Positions 53,845-63,088 of a DNA stretch of 64,000 nucleotides are shown here, piece by piece (position 1 is the stretch's first letter; each line of letters opens with the position of its first letter). A program made the position numbers and the translations under genes. Source of the DNA: Streptomyces atroolivaceus (GTDB lineage: Bacteria > Actinomycetota > Actinomycetes > Streptomycetales > Streptomycetaceae). The stretch covers positions 232,073 through 296,072 of the forward strand of contig NZ_JNXG01000007.1 of the NCBI RefSeq assembly GCF_000717025.1, written 5' to 3'. The notes below the pieces were generated by a model. That model was not told where the DNA came from. It searched no databases and saw nothing but the letters and a program-made list of their open reading frames with translations.

Positions 53845-55247
53845 TCCTCCCCGTCCCTCACCAAGGGCAGCGGGTCGGCCGGCCGCAGCGCCGGATCGTC
53901 GACACGGAACGTGCGCACCCGGCCGGGCGGCGTCCACGGTTCCTCGAAGCGGACGGTGACACGTCCGACGCCACTGCCCTGCACCCAGCCGTGACCGTGG
54001 ACGTCGTGCCGTACGTCGTGTCCGGCCGGCCAGCGCCGCGAGGCCGACGTCTCCTCGCTCTTCCGCGACTCCGCCCCGGTGGCCTCCCCCGCCGGCCCTT
54101 CCCGCTCGTCCGGAACGGCGTCGGCGCCCTCCGGATCCTCGGCGGCGTGCTCCGCGTGCGCCGCCTGCTCCGCGTGCGCCGCCTGCGCGAAGAGATCCTC
54201 CTGCGTGAAGTCCGCCAGCCCTGTGACGCCGACTCCCAGCAGCCGTACACCCCCTGTCGTGTCCACGGCCTCCAGCAGCCGCGCAGCGGCCTCCCTGACC
54301 ACCGTGGGATCGTCGGTGGGGCCGCGGAGGGTCTCGGACCTGGTGAGCGTCGAGAAGTCGTACCGGCGCACCTTGAGGACGACGGTGCGTCCGGACCGCC
54401 CCGCGCCCCGCAGTCGCTGCACACACCGGGCGGCGAGCCGCTCAACCTCCGCCCTGACGCGCACACGGTCGTGCAGGTCCACCTCGAAGGTGTCCTCGAC
54501 CGACACGGATTTGGCGTCCCGCTCGGCGACGACAGGACGGTCGTCGTAGCCCTGGGCCATGCGGTGGAGCGCGACGCCGTGGGCCTTGCCCAGCAGCCGC
54601 ACGAGCTCCGCCTCGCCCGCCTCCGTCAGGTGACTGACGACGGTCATGCCGGCGCGGCGGAGATGATCTCCGGTGGCCGGCCCCACGCCCGGGAGGATGC
54701 GCACGGACATGGGAGCGAGGAGCTCACGCTCGGTGCCGGGCTCGATCAGCAGCAGGCCGTCAGGTTTCGCCTCCTCGGAGGCGATCTTGGCCAGCATCTT
54801 GGAGCCCGCCAGGCCGACGGAGCCACTGAGTCCGGTGACGGCTCTGATCACGGTACGCAGCTGCTCGCCGACCAGCCTCGCGGACGCCGAGTCGTCGGCG
54901 ACCCCGCCGGCCTCCAGATCTACGAAGGCCTCGTCCAGACTGAGCGGCTCCACGAGCGGTGACAGCCGCCCGAGCAGCTCCATCACCTGGTCGCTGACCG
55001 TCCGGTACAGCGCGAATCGCGGAACCAGGTACGCCGCGTTCGGCGCGAGCCGCCGTGCCTGTGCCATCGGCATCGCCGAGTGCACCCCCAGACGCCGCGC
55101 CTCGTACGACGCGGTGGCGACCACACCTCGCATCCCGAGGCCGCCCACCACCACCGGCTTGCCGCGCAGACTCGGCTTCGCCGCCTGCTCCGCAGAGGCG
55201 TAGAAGGCATCCATGTCCAGATGCAGGATGGTGGGCGCGGCTCTCAC
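53766..55247 (-). CDS. dinB: DNA polymerase IV (Y family, DinB)
   Basis: A 493-residue translesion polymerase. The catalytic acidic residues are in ILHLDMDAFYASAEQ and SLDEAFVDLE. Helix-hairpin-helix parts follow (GSKMLAKIASEE, ILPGVGPATGDHLRRAGMTV), and the little-finger region includes KSVSVEDTFEVDL and RYDFSTLTRS. The C-terminal tail, about 120 residues longer than in the usual 350-residue Dpo4 type, is low-complexity (AQAAHAEQAAHAEHAAE) and carries no clear beta-clamp motif. Start ATG 55245-55247. It overlaps the PRC-barrel gene. Confidence 0.95.
   Translation of the reverse strand: MRAAPTILHLDMDAFYASAEQAAKPSLRGKPVVVGGLGMRGVVATASYEARRLGVHSAMPMAQARRLAPNAAYLVPRFALYRTVSDQVMELLGRLSPLVEPLSLDEAFVDLEAGGVADDSASARLVGEQLRTVIRAVTGLSGSVGLAGSKMLAKIASEEAKPDGLLLIEPGTERELLAPMSVRILPGVGPATGDHLRRAGMTVVSHLTEAGEAELVRLLGKAHGVALHRMAQGYDDRPVVAERDAKSVSVEDTFEVDLHDRVRVRAEVERLAARCVQRLRGAGRSGRTVVLKVRRYDFSTLTRSETLRGPTDDPTVVREAAARLLEAVDTTGGVRLLGVGVTGLADFTQEDLFAQAAHAEQAAHAEHAAEDPEGADAVPDEREGPAGEATGAESRKSEETSASRRWPAGHDVRHDVHGHGWVQGSGVGRVTVRFEEPWTPPGRVRTFRVDDPALRPADPLPLVRDGEDYSSWPASLPKSLSGPGPGEGDESRP
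54156..54189 (-). repeat. 18-bp tandem repeat in dinB tail
   Basis: GTGCGCCGCCTGCTCCGC repeats almost exactly twice (54156-54173, then 54174-54189 truncated), encoding the AAHAEQAAHAEH stretch. It is an in-frame expansion within the low-complexity tail of DNA polymerase IV. Confidence 0.7.
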
Positions 55248-55322
55248 ATGGACCGATGCTGCCCTACGCCACTGACAACCGCCCCGTCCGGCACCCGTGC
55301 CACGCCCTGCGGCCCCGGTGAC

Positions 55323-55940
55323 TCAGCCCGCGCGATTGCGCCGCCGTGCCAGTTCGTCGGCGGGGTTGTGACCGATCAGGGTCTCCCCGGTGTCGACACG
55401 CTCTCCGTGGAGCTGGGACAGCGCCGCGTCGACATCCCGCCAGACGACACCCACTGCGATGCCGAAGATGCCCTGGCCGCCCTGGAGCAGTTTCACGACC
55501 TCGTCGGGCGAGGAGCACTCGTAGACGGTGGCACCGTCACTCATCAGCGTCATCCGCTCGAGATCCGTGAACCCGCGGGCTCTGAGGTGCTGAACTGTGG
55601 TGCGGATGTTCTGCAGGGCCACACCGGTGTCCAGGAACCGCTTGACGATCTTGAGGAGAACCACGTCCCGGAAACTGTAGAGACGCTGGGTCCCCGACCC
55701 GTACGCCGGACGTACGCTCGGCTCCACGAGTCCCGTACGCGCCCAGTAGTCGAGCTGTCGGTAGGTGATCCCCGCCGCCGCACACGCCGTCGGCCCCCGG
55801 TAGCCGATGTCCCCTGCCACTGCCACACCGTCCGCTGCCACCACCGCCGGCTGAACCGGCTGTCTGATGGAGTGGTCGGCCGCACTGCCGTGCTGCCGGT
55901 ACGGCCCACCCGCAGCCGTACCGTCGCCGCTGCTTCTCAC
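55323..55940 (-). CDS. MerR-family regulator
   Basis: A 205-residue regulator with a MerR winged helix from about residue 50: GITYRQLDYWARTGLVEPSV, RLYSFRDVVLLKIVKRFLDT. The C-terminal half has no metal-ligand cysteines. It starts at GTG (55938-55940) five bases after GGAGG; the 30-residue N-terminal stretch is Gly/Gln-rich. It matches the position of Rv1830-type (ResR) genes next to bfn and FtsR in mycobacteria. A strong promoter lies just upstream. Confidence 0.86.
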   Translation of the reverse strand: MRSSGDGTAAGGPYRQHGSAADHSIRQPVQPAVVAADGVAVAGDIGYRGPTACAAAGITYRQLDYWARTGLVEPSVRPAYGSGTQRLYSFRDVVLLKIVKRFLDTGVALQNIRTTVQHLRARGFTDLERMTLMSDGATVYECSSPDEVVKLLQGGQGIFGIAVGVVWRDVDAALSQLHGERVDTGETLIGHNPADELARRRNRAG

Positions 55941-55970
55941 GCCGACCTCCGTCCTTGACCTGCCACCTCG

Positions 55971-55999
55971 AAGGTAGGCAGTCACCAGGGGTGCGTCAA
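55971..55999 (-). promoter_or_regulatory. Consensus-like promoter for the merR gene
   Basis: On the minus strand TTGACG (55994-55999) and TACCTT (55971-55976) are separated by 17 bp, close to the vegetative sigma factor consensus (TTGACA/TATAAT-like). It lies 31 bp upstream of the GTG. It is the best -35/-10 pair I see in the window. Confidence 0.65.
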
Positions 56000-56008
56000 C
56001 GATCGCCA

Positions 56009-56044
56009 CACTCGGCACGCCGAGTGATAATCACCCTGAGGGTG
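56009..56044. promoter_or_regulatory. Stacked inverted repeats upstream of merR promoter
   Basis: Three nested dyads just upstream of the merR -35: CACTCGG/CCGAGTG (56009-56026), AGTGA-TAA-TCACC (56023-56035) and CACCCTGAGGGTG (56032-56044). They look like operator half-sites. The second resembles an early proposed BldD site, but it does not fit the later refined BldD motif. Confidence 0.4.
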
Positions 56045-56108
56045 GTTTCCCGTGACTGGTTTCCGGGAACGGCTTGTCGGATGCGCTGACACTGCCCCTG
56101 CAGGAGGG

Positions 56109-56582
56109 TCACTGACTGTTGGTCCCGAAGTCCTCCGGCGAGATCTGGTCGAGGAACTCGCGGAACTTCTCCACCTCGTCCTCCTGCTCGTCGGGGATGG
56201 CGATGCCTGCGTCGTCCAGCACCCCGTCACTGCCGTAGATCGGCGTACCGGTGCGCAGGGCGAGCGCTATGGCGTCGGACGGCCGCGCGCTCACCTCGAC
56301 ACCACTGGCAAAGACCAGCTCCGCGTAGAAGACCCCTTCTCGGAGGTCCGTGATGCGGACCTCGCTGAGCTCCTGGCCCACGGCCTCGAGCACATCCTTG
56401 AAGAGATCATGGGTCAGCGGCCTGGCCGGAGCCATGCCCTGCTGGGCGAAGGCGATCGCGGTCGCTTCCCCAGGGCCGATCCAAATAGGGAGGTACCGGT
56501 CGCCTCCCACTTCACGCAGGAGCACGATCGGTTGGTTGGAGGGCATTTCCACCCGGACACCCACAACGTCGAGCTCGTTCAC
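56109..56582 (-). CDS. Bifunctional nuclease (BFN, DUF151) family protein
   Basis: A 157-residue BFN protein. It begins MNELDVVGVRVEMPSNQPIV (GTG start) and contains LPIWIGPGEATAIAFAQQG, then RPLTHDLFKDVLEAVGQELS and ARPSDAIALALRTGTPIYGSDGV. The family, also DUF151, was named for nuclease activities in plants and bacteria. It lies in a conserved order, FtsR-bfn-merR, as in the mycobacterial garA region. Acts in the cytosol; substrate not certain. Confidence 0.92.
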   Translation of the reverse strand: MNELDVVGVRVEMPSNQPIVLLREVGGDRYLPIWIGPGEATAIAFAQQGMAPARPLTHDLFKDVLEAVGQELSEVRITDLREGVFYAELVFASGVEVSARPSDAIALALRTGTPIYGSDGVLDDAGIAIPDEQEDEVEKFREFLDQISPEDFGTNSQ

Positions 56583-56635
56583 ACAGCAACCCTAGGACGT
56601 GCCCGCCATGTTTGGATAGTCGGGCTCCTCCGCCC

Positions 56636-57379
56636 TCAGTGGAAGCTGACCTTCAGGGCGGTCTGGACGAGCGCGGCGTGAAGCCGCACGGAGAGCTCCG
56701 CCAGTTCCTTCGCGGTGGCCTCCGCATGGGCCCTGGTCTGCGGATTCCGGTGCCGACGCAGGGGTGCGACCACCTGTTCGACCAACCCCGCCTCGCGCTC
56801 CGCGGCCGCCTTGACCGCCCGCAGATGCCGAGGTTCCAGACCGAATCTTCCCAGGTCCGCCACCAGCCGCGCCACGGTCACCGCCTCGGCGTCGTAGCTG
56901 CCGCCGGCGGCGGGCACGATCAGCCCGTACGCCTCCCACTCGTCGAGCTGCTCCTCGGTGGCCTCCGCGGCGGCGAGGAGCTCGGAGCGCCCGATACGGG
57001 CGGCAGTGGCCCGCCCCGGGTCCTGGTCCCGCAGGAGGTCGACGGCGTCGCCCTGCCCGCCGCCGGACGGCAGTGCGGCCTGCTCTCCGCGGGCCAGGGC
57101 TTCCAGGTGCTCACGGATGACCTTGAGCGGCAGGTAGTGGTCCCGCTGCATGCGCAGCACCTGAGCCAGCCGCTCCACGTCGGCAGGGCTGAACTTCCGG
57201 TAGCCCGATGGCGTCCGCTGGGGCTCGATGAGCCCCTCTGCCTCCAGGAAGCGGATCTTGGAGATGGTGACTTCGGGAAACTCGTCGCGCAGCTGCAGAA
57301 GCACCGTGCCGATGCTCATCGCGCGCTCGCCCGCGGCGGCGGTGCCGTGACCGGCACCGCCTGTCGGTGTTCGCAGCAT
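56636..57379 (-). CDS. ftsR: MerR-family regulator FtsR
   Basis: A 247-residue MerR-type regulator. It begins with MLRTPTGGAGHGTAAAGERA and then MSIGTVLLQLRDEFPEVTIS, KIRFLEAEGLIEPQRTPSGYRKF, the pattern of FtsR in actinobacteria, reported in Corynebacterium as an activator of ftsZ. A helical C-terminal region follows (AAARIGRSELLAAAEATEEQ). AGGA lies about six bases before the ATG at 57377-57379. It follows the FHA gene by 41 bp on the same strand. In Streptomyces its role is not shown by sequence. Confidence 0.92.
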   Translation of the reverse strand: MLRTPTGGAGHGTAAAGERAMSIGTVLLQLRDEFPEVTISKIRFLEAEGLIEPQRTPSGYRKFSPADVERLAQVLRMQRDHYLPLKVIREHLEALARGEQAALPSGGGQGDAVDLLRDQDPGRATAARIGRSELLAAAEATEEQLDEWEAYGLIVPAAGGSYDAEAVTVARLVADLGRFGLEPRHLRAVKAAAEREAGLVEQVVAPLRRHRNPQTRAHAEATAKELAELSVRLHAALVQTALKVSFH

Positions 57380-57420
57380 GGACCTTCCTGAGGGTCCCCC
57401 CGGACGGAGTCCGGGAGAGG

Positions 57421-58206
57421 TCACACGCCCCGCTGGCTCGCGTAGAAGACCAGCCGGTACTTCCCGATCTGGACTTCGTCGCCATTGGTCAGCGCGACGG
57501 AATCGATGCGCTCGCGGTTGACGTAGGTGCCGTTGAGGCTTCCGACGTCGCCCACGGTGAAACTACCGTCCGGGCTCCTGTGGAACTCCACATGACGCCG
57601 CGACACGGTCACGTCGTCGAGGAAGATGTCGCTCTGCGGGTGACGACCGGCCGTCGTCAGGTCACCGTCCAGCAGGAAGCGGCTGCCGGAGTTCGGGCCG
57701 CGCCGGACCACCAGCAGCGCGGAACCCGCCGGCAGGGCGTCGACCGCGGCCTGAGCCTCCGGGGACAGCGAGGGAAGGGCCGTCTGCCCTGTCGCCTCGG
57801 CCTCGTACGCCTCGATACCCGAGATCGAGATGGTCGAGGTCGTCTCCGAGGCACGCTCGGGCACTCCGCCCCTCAGCGGCGATCCGCAGTTGGAACAGAA
57901 ACGACTGGCCTCGGCATTGTGATGCCCGCACCTCGTACAAACCGGCATGGACGAACCCTCCGGAGCTGGGGCGAACCCTCCACCCGTACGTGAGGTCGGT
58001 TCCCCGAAACCTATGCGTCCTGCACTTCCGGGGTCAACAGACGACGCGCCGGACCCGCCGGCGCCTCCCCGGACCTCGTCACGGAAGAGCGGGCGCTCCG
58101 AGCCCTGCTCCTCGGCACCCTGACCCTGACGCGGAGCGCGGTGGCGGGCAGCGCTGTTGCTGTCCTCGCGGGCGCTCTTTCCGAACAACTTCGCAAACAA
58201 CTTCAC
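57421..58206 (-). CDS. FHA-domain protein, GarA/OdhI type, with N-terminal zinc ribbon
   Basis: A 261-residue protein. Residues 1-86 form a Gly/Ser-rich extension; a zinc ribbon has Cys90, Cys93, Cys104 and Cys107 (CTRCGHHNAEASRFCSNCG). A GarA-like phospho-acceptor motif ETTS is at 121-124. The FHA domain carries GRHPQSDIFLDD, SRRHVEF and GSLNGTYVNRERI. GarA and OdhI, phosphorylated by Ser/Thr kinases on this ETTS motif, inhibit 2-oxoglutarate dehydrogenase and glutamate enzymes. The GTG at 58204-58206 has GGGGAAA upstream; Met87 also has a perfect GGAGG eight bases upstream (ATG at 57946-57948), so a short form may exist. Confidence 0.94.
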   Translation of the reverse strand: MKLFAKLFGKSAREDSNSAARHRAPRQGQGAEEQGSERPLFRDEVRGGAGGSGASSVDPGSAGRIGFGEPTSRTGGGFAPAPEGSSMPVCTRCGHHNAEASRFCSNCGSPLRGGVPERASETTSTISISGIEAYEAEATGQTALPSLSPEAQAAVDALPAGSALLVVRRGPNSGSRFLLDGDLTTAGRHPQSDIFLDDVTVSRRHVEFHRSPDGSFTVGDVGSLNGTYVNRERIDSVALTNGDEVQIGKYRLVFYASQRGV

Positions 58207-58396
58207 GGGCGTTTCCCCTTGACCGAAATAGACCCGCCCGTGGGGCAGGACGAACCCTGAATGAACACACCTGCCGACCCGGACATCTTCACAACGTCCG
58301 TATCCACCCGACAGTTTCCACCACGCGTCACCGATCTGTTGCGCCGACCCCCCGCAACCTGGTGTGCGTGTCCTGTGAGCACCGCGCACCACCGCC

Positions 58397-59239
58397 TCAC
58401 CGGGACGACGACCGAGCGTGGTCAGGCTGCTTCGCCGGTCGCACCGCGTCCACGACGATGTCGTCGACGCGCGCCACCTCCGCCGTTGCCTGCTCCTTCT
58501 CGAGCGTCTGCACCACACCACCTGGGATGTTCAGAGCCGGTTCCAGGTCCTGCGGCTTGCCGATGACCTTGAACTCATAGGGAGCCTCGATCTTCCGGCC
58601 GTCAACTCTCAACTCTCCCCCGTCACCGGAAAAGTATGTGTTGGCCACCACCCGCACACCGTTGACCTCGATCGCCTCGGCACCCGCGGCTCGGAGCTCC
58701 TGGATGGTGTCGAGGAGCATATCGGCCTCCACCGCCCCGGTCGGGTCACTGATCGTGAGTGTGATGCCGGGGCCGTGTGCCGCGACGGTGCCCGCCAGGA
58801 CACCGAGCTGCCTCTCCTTCTCGAGCGTCTGCTTCCGGGCCTCCTCCGCCTGGTCGGAGCTGTTCTCCAGTTCCGTGCGCTGGTCGTCGAGACGCTGTTT
58901 CTCGTCCTCGAGACGCTGGGTCCGGTTGTCGAGCTCGTCGAGGATGCGGACCAGGTCCTCCTGGCGGGCACCGCGGAGGGCGCTGTTGTCGCTGTTCGAC
59001 CGGACTTGGATGGCCAGCCCCAGACCGAGGACGAACAGCAGGAGCGCCACGATCAGTTGGGCCCTGCTCACCCGTGGCGGCCAGAGGCCTGCCCTCAGCC
59101 GCTGGCGGCCGGAGACCTCGGCGGGCCCGGCCGGCGGAGACGCGGACGGTACCGGCGCGGGCGCTTCGGCGGGGAGCGCGCCTGCCTGCTCCTCGCTGCC
59201 GGAGTTCTGTTCGCTGTTCGGGTTCTGTCCGTTGCTCAT
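58397..59239 (-). CDS. DUF881 family membrane protein (second copy)
   Basis: A 280-residue protein with one transmembrane helix (QLIVALLLFVLGLGLAIQV) after a Pro/Ala-rich cytoplasmic start MSNGQNPNSEQNSGSEEQAG, a coiled-coil (LVRILDELDNRTQRLEDEKQ) and the extracytoplasmic DUF881 domain GAEAIEVNGVRVVANTYFSG, EVARVDDIVVDAV. It occurs in the same operon as the small basic protein and the other DUF881 gene, a conserved cell-envelope triad in actinobacteria. ATG at 59237-59239. Its exact job is not known. Confidence 0.9.
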   Translation of the reverse strand: MSNGQNPNSEQNSGSEEQAGALPAEAPAPVPSASPPAGPAEVSGRQRLRAGLWPPRVSRAQLIVALLLFVLGLGLAIQVRSNSDNSALRGARQEDLVRILDELDNRTQRLEDEKQRLDDQRTELENSSDQAEEARKQTLEKERQLGVLAGTVAAHGPGITLTISDPTGAVEADMLLDTIQELRAAGAEAIEVNGVRVVANTYFSGDGGELRVDGRKIEAPYEFKVIGKPQDLEPALNIPGGVVQTLEKEQATAEVARVDDIVVDAVRPAKQPDHARSSSR

Positions 59240-59244
59240 CGGCC

Positions 59245-59577
59245 TCAGGCCCGGAAGACGTGCCGACGGATGGCCGCGGCGTTGGAGAAGATCCGGATGC
59301 CGAGCACGACCACGACTCCGGTGGAGAGCTGCGCCCCGACGCCCAGCTTGTCGCCGAGGAAGACGATCAGTGCGGCGACCACGACGTTCGACAGGAACGA
59401 CACCACGAAGACCTTGTCCACGAAGATACCGTCGAGCATGGCCCGCAGCCCGCCGAAGACGGCGTCGAGCGCGGCCACCACGGCGATCGGCAGGTAGGGC
59501 TCGACCACCGCCGGCACTTCGGGCCGGACCAACAGTCCGACCACGACTCCCACGACGAGGCCCAGTACGGCGATCAC
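59245..59577 (-). CDS. sbp: Small basic family protein (Sbp)
   Basis: A 110-residue membrane protein with three or four helices: VLGLVVGVVVGLLV, YLPIAVVAALDAVFGGL, VVSFLSNVVVAALIVFLGD and STGVVVVLGIRIFSNA. This is the sbp family, found beside ftsZ or division loci in Gram-positive bacteria and in this conserved triad in actinobacteria. GTG at 59575-59577 has AAGGG upstream; the stop of the upstream gene overlaps it by four bases, so translation is coupled. Confidence 0.92.
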   Translation of the reverse strand: MIAVLGLVVGVVVGLLVRPEVPAVVEPYLPIAVVAALDAVFGGLRAMLDGIFVDKVFVVSFLSNVVVAALIVFLGDKLGVGAQLSTGVVVVLGIRIFSNAAAIRRHVFRA

Positions 59578-60503
59578 GATGTGCCCTTCCCTGTGTCTGC
59601 CGCACCACTGCCCGTGTCTGCGGCCTGAGGCTCTGCTGTACGTACGATCAGGCTGGGCGCCGCCGGAAGACGCACCTTCTCCTGTTCGGAGATGCCGGTG
59701 CGGATGTCGAAGCTCTCGTGCAGCGCCTGAAGATACTGGCCGTCGGCGCTGTTCTGGAAGGCTGTGGCGAGCTTCTTCCCGTCCCCCACCGCCAGCACCG
59801 TGTACGGCGGCACCAGCGGCCTGTTGTCGACCAGTATGGCGTCGCCGGCCGCGCGGATGGCGGAGAGGGCCGTCAGCCGCTGCCCGTTGATGGCGACCGC
59901 CTCGGCACCGGACTGCCACAGACCGTTGACCACCCGCTGCATGTCCCGGTCACGCACACGCCCGGTGTCGGCGAAGCCGGTGGACTCACGGGGCCCTCCG
60001 CCGCCCTGGTCGGTGTCCTCGGCGTCGTCCACGACCAGCTTGACTCCGGGGCCCTCCACAGGGGTGGCACCGGACAGCAGTGCCACCAGGGCGCCCTGAT
60101 CCCCACCGTGCTCCTGAAGTGCCTTGCGCTGCCGCTCGCCGACGTCCTTGCGCAACTCCTCGACATCCGCCTCCAGCGTGTCCGCCGTAGAGGTCTCGGC
60201 GTTCACCCGGTCGATGAGTTCCTCGCGCTCCTTGGCCACGACCGGCGCCGCGACCTGTGCCTCCGCGGCGCCGAGCGTCACCACGAGAGCGGCCAGCACC
60301 AGACCTGCGGCAAGACCCAGCTTCGCCTTCATGGTGCGTGGCAGGCCGTCGCTGCCGTCGGCCCGCCTACGGGCCGAAGCCTCGGCGTACCCCTCGTCGA
60401 GGCTGTGTTCCATCACGGTGGTCAGCAGCGACATGGACGCGTCGGGGCGAGGACGCGGCGGGACGCTACTCCGATCGGGGGGCGGCTGCGACATGCCGCA
60501 CAT
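59574..60503 (-). CDS. DUF881 family membrane protein (first copy)
   Basis: A 309-residue protein. After a Pro/Arg-rich cytoplasmic segment, one helix (KLGLAAGLVLAALVVTLGAA), a coiled-coil (KEREELIDRVNAETSTADTL) and the DUF881 domain follow: GLWQSGAEAVAINGQRLTAL, DAILVDNRPLVPPYTVLAVG, with the long segment EDTDQGGGGPREST inserted. The start is ATG at 60501-60503; ATG nine bases on is an alternative. The stop overlaps the small basic protein's start by four bases (TGATCAC). Confidence 0.9.
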   Translation of the reverse strand: MCGMSQPPPDRSSVPPRPRPDASMSLLTTVMEHSLDEGYAEASARRRADGSDGLPRTMKAKLGLAAGLVLAALVVTLGAAEAQVAAPVVAKEREELIDRVNAETSTADTLEADVEELRKDVGERQRKALQEHGGDQGALVALLSGATPVEGPGVKLVVDDAEDTDQGGGGPRESTGFADTGRVRDRDMQRVVNGLWQSGAEAVAINGQRLTALSAIRAAGDAILVDNRPLVPPYTVLAVGDGKKLATAFQNSADGQYLQALHESFDIRTGISEQEKVRLPAAPSLIVRTAEPQAADTGSGAADTGKGTS

Positions 60504-60539
60504 CGTCGCACGTCATGCCTGCTGCCGCCGAATGGCCCC

Positions 60540-60585
60540 ACCGTTGGCCCGGCCGCCGTCGTTCTGCGGCTTCCGGGCCAACGGT
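60540..60585 (-). terminator. Hairpin after the ManC-like gene
   Basis: A 13-bp perfect stem ACCGTTGGCCCGG / CCGGGCCAACGGT with a 20-base loop lies eight bases after the stop codon of the ManC-like gene. It separates that gene from the DUF881 operon on the same strand. Confidence 0.7.
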
Positions 60586-60592
60586 CAGCGGG

Positions 60593-63088
60593 TCAGTCGC
60601 CCGCGCTGTCCACGACCGCCGCCCACTCGTCGAGCAGTGCCTGGGCCGATGCGTCATCGGGGCCTTCCGCCCACAGGTGGGTGACCGCCTCCGAGGGGTC
60701 GGGCAGCACCATGACCCAACGGCCGTCGGTCTCGACCACCCGGACACCGTCGGTGGTGTCCACGCTGCGCTCCCCTGCGGCCTCCACGACCCGGCGCATC
60801 ACGAGCCCCTTGACCGCCCACGGCGTGGCGAGGTCGCGGCGCAGCACATGGGCGCGCGGGATGCGGGCATCGATCTGGCTGAGGGTGAGCTGCGTCCTGG
60901 CCACCAGGCCGATGAGCCTGACGAAGGCCGCCGCACCGTCGAACACGCTGCTGAACTCCGGGACGATGAAACCGCCCCGCCCGTCACCGCCGAAGATCGT
61001 CGTGTCCTCGCGGCCCACCCGGGTCAGATCGTCGGGCGACGTGGTCGTCCACTCCACCTGCGTACCGTGATACGCCGCGACCTGTTCGGCGACGCGGGTG
61101 GTCGTCACCGGCAGGGCCACCCGCCCGCTCCTGCGCTCGGCAGCCACGAGATCCAGCATGACCAGCAGCGCCCGGTCGTCCTCGATGATGCGGCCCCGCT
61201 CGTCCACGAGGGACAGCCGTTCACCGACAGGGTCGAACCGCACGCCGAAGGCGGCCCGTGCGGACGACACGATCTCACCGAGGCGCACCAGCCCCGCGCG
61301 CCGGGACTCGGCCGACTCGGTCGGCCGGGACTCGTCGAGGCCCGGGTTGATGGTCAGCGCGTCCACGCCCAGACGTCCGAGCAGGCTGGGCAGAACAAGC
61401 CCGGCACTGCCGTTGGAAGCGTCCACGACCACCTTGAGGCCCGCGTCGGCGATGCCTTCCGTATCGACGTTACGGAGCAGTGAACCCGTGTAGGAGTCGA
61501 AGACGCTCGACGGGAAGTGCAGGTCCCCGATCTCACCCGGGAACGCCCTGCGGTACTCCTGACGGGCGTAGACCCTGTCCAGTTTCCTCTGGCGCGCCTG
61601 GGAGAGATCGGCTCCCCGCTCGTCGAAGAACATGATGTCGACGGAGTCCGGCACGCCCGGAGACGTACGGATCATGATCCCGCCGGCGCTGCCCCGCGCG
61701 GTCTGCTGACGGGCTACCGGCAGCGGCACGTTCTCCAGGTCGCGGACATCGATGGCGCTGGCCTGGAGCGCCGAGATGACCGCTCTCTTCAGTGCGCGGG
61801 CACCACGTGAGTGGTCACGGGCGGTGGTCACCGTCGCGCCCTTTTTCAGAGTCGTCGCGTACGCACCGGCGAGCCGGACAGCGAGTTCGGGCGTGATCTC
61901 GACGTTCAGGATCCCGGAGACACCGCGGGCTCCGAAGAGGTGTGCCTGGCCGCGTGACTCCCAGATCACCGAGGTGTTGACGAAGGCGCCGGCCTCGATG
62001 GTCTTGAACGGGTAGACCCGGACATTGCCCTGAATGATCGATTCTTCGCCGACCAGACACTCGTCGCCGATGACCGCACCGTCCTCGATGCGGGCAGCCC
62101 GCATGATGTCGGTGTTCTTGCCGATCACACAGCCACGCAGATTGCTGTGCTGACCGATGTACACGTTGTCGTGTACGACGGCCCGGTGCAGGAACGCACC
62201 GGATTTCACGACGACGTTCGAACCGATCACCGTGTGTTCGCGGATCTCGGCGCCTGCCTCGACCTTGGCGTAGTCACCGATGTACAGCGGCCCTCGGAGA
62301 ACCGCGTCAGGATGGACCTCGGCACCTTCCGCCACCCAGACCCCGGGCGAGATCTCGAAGCCGTCGAGTTCGACGTCGACCTTGCGCTCCAGCACGTCGG
62401 CCTGGGCCTTCACGTAGCTTTCGTGCGTGCCCACGTCTTCCCAGTAGCCCTCTGCGATGTACCCACAGATCAGCTTGCCGTCCTTCATGAGCTGCGGGAA
62501 CACGTCGCCGGACCAGTCCACCGAGGTGTCGGCCTGGACGTAGTCGAAGACCTCGGGCTCCATGACGTAGATGCCCGTGTTGACGGTGTCCGAGAAAACC
62601 TGGCCCCAGGTCGGCTTCTCCAGGAAACGCTCCACCTTCCCTTCTTCGTCCACGATCGTGATCCCGAATTCCAGGGGGTTCGGCACCCGGGTCAGGCACA
62701 CCGTGACGAGTGCGCCCTTCTCCTTGTGGAATGCGATGAGATCCGTGAGATCGAAGTCGGTGAGGGCATCGCCGGAGATGACCAGGAAGGTGTCGTCCTT
62801 CAGGGCCTCCTCGGCGTTCTTCACACTTCCTGCGGTACCGAGTGGCTTCTCCTCATTGGCATAGCTGAGCTCCATCCCGAGTTCCTCGCCGTCGCCGAAG
62901 TAATTCTTGACGAGGGAGGCGAGGAACTGGACAGTGACCACGGTCTCATTGAGCCCATGCCGCTTGAGCAGACGCAGCACATGCTCCATGATCGGCCGAT
63001 TGGCCACGGGCAGGAGCGGCTTGGGCATGCTTGAGGTCATGGGGCGAAGGCGGGTGCCTTCACCGCCTGCCATCACGACGGCCTTCAT
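60593..63088 (-). CDS. Mannose-1-phosphate guanylyltransferase-like protein fused to phosphomannomutase-like domain
   Basis: An 831-residue two-part protein. The N-terminal nucleotidyltransferase starts [20 protein letters not shown] and carries GXG-type binding residues (GGEGTR), [11 protein letters not shown], and FLEKPTWG, with a left-handed beta-helix ([20 protein letters not shown]). After about residue 380 follows a phosphoglucomutase/phosphomannomutase-like part: [34 protein letters not shown]. The phosphoserine loop of the mutase is not clear, so that part may be regulatory or catalytically altered. It could supply GDP-mannose or a related sugar nucleotide. GGAGG is about 11 bases before ATG. 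Confidence 0.9.
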   Translation of the reverse strand: MKAVVMAGGEGTRLRPMTSSMPKPLLPVANRPIMEHVLRLLKRHGLNETVVTVQFLASLVKNYFGDGEELGMELSYANEEKPLGTAGSVKNAEEALKDDTFLVISGDALTDFDLTDLIAFHKEKGALVTVCLTRVPNPLEFGITIVDEEGKVERFLEKPTWGQVFSDTVNTGIYVMEPEVFDYVQADTSVDWSGDVFPQLMKDGKLICGYIAEGYWEDVGTHESYVKAQADVLERKVDVELDGFEISPGVWVAEGAEVHPDAVLRGPLYIGDYAKVEAGAEIREHTVIGSNVVVKSGAFLHRAVVHDNVYIGQHSNLRGCVIGKNTDIMRAARIEDGAVIGDECLVGEESIIQGNVRVYPFKTIEAGAFVNTSVIWESRGQAHLFGARGVSGILNVEITPELAVRLAGAYATTLKKGATVTTARDHSRGARALKRAVISALQASAIDVRDLENVPLPVARQQTARGSAGGIMIRTSPGVPDSVDIMFFDERGADLSQARQRKLDRVYARQEYRRAFPGEIGDLHFPSSVFDSYTGSLLRNVDTEGIADAGLKVVVDASNGSAGLVLPSLLGRLGVDALTINPGLDESRPTESAESRRAGLVRLGEIVSSARAAFGVRFDPVGERLSLVDERGRIIEDDRALLVMLDLVAAERRSGRVALPVTTTRVAEQVAAYHGTQVEWTTTSPDDLTRVGREDTTIFGGDGRGGFIVPEFSSVFDGAAAFVRLIGLVARTQLTLSQIDARIPRAHVLRRDLATPWAVKGLVMRRVVEAAGERSVDTTDGVRVVETDGRWVMVLPDPSEAVTHLWAEGPDDASAQALLDEWAAVVDSAGD

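Noticed and set aside
56023..56035. BldD box
   Set aside because: AGTGA-TAA-TCACC fits an older half-site description, but not the spacing of the refined BldD motif; kept only as a generic dyad.
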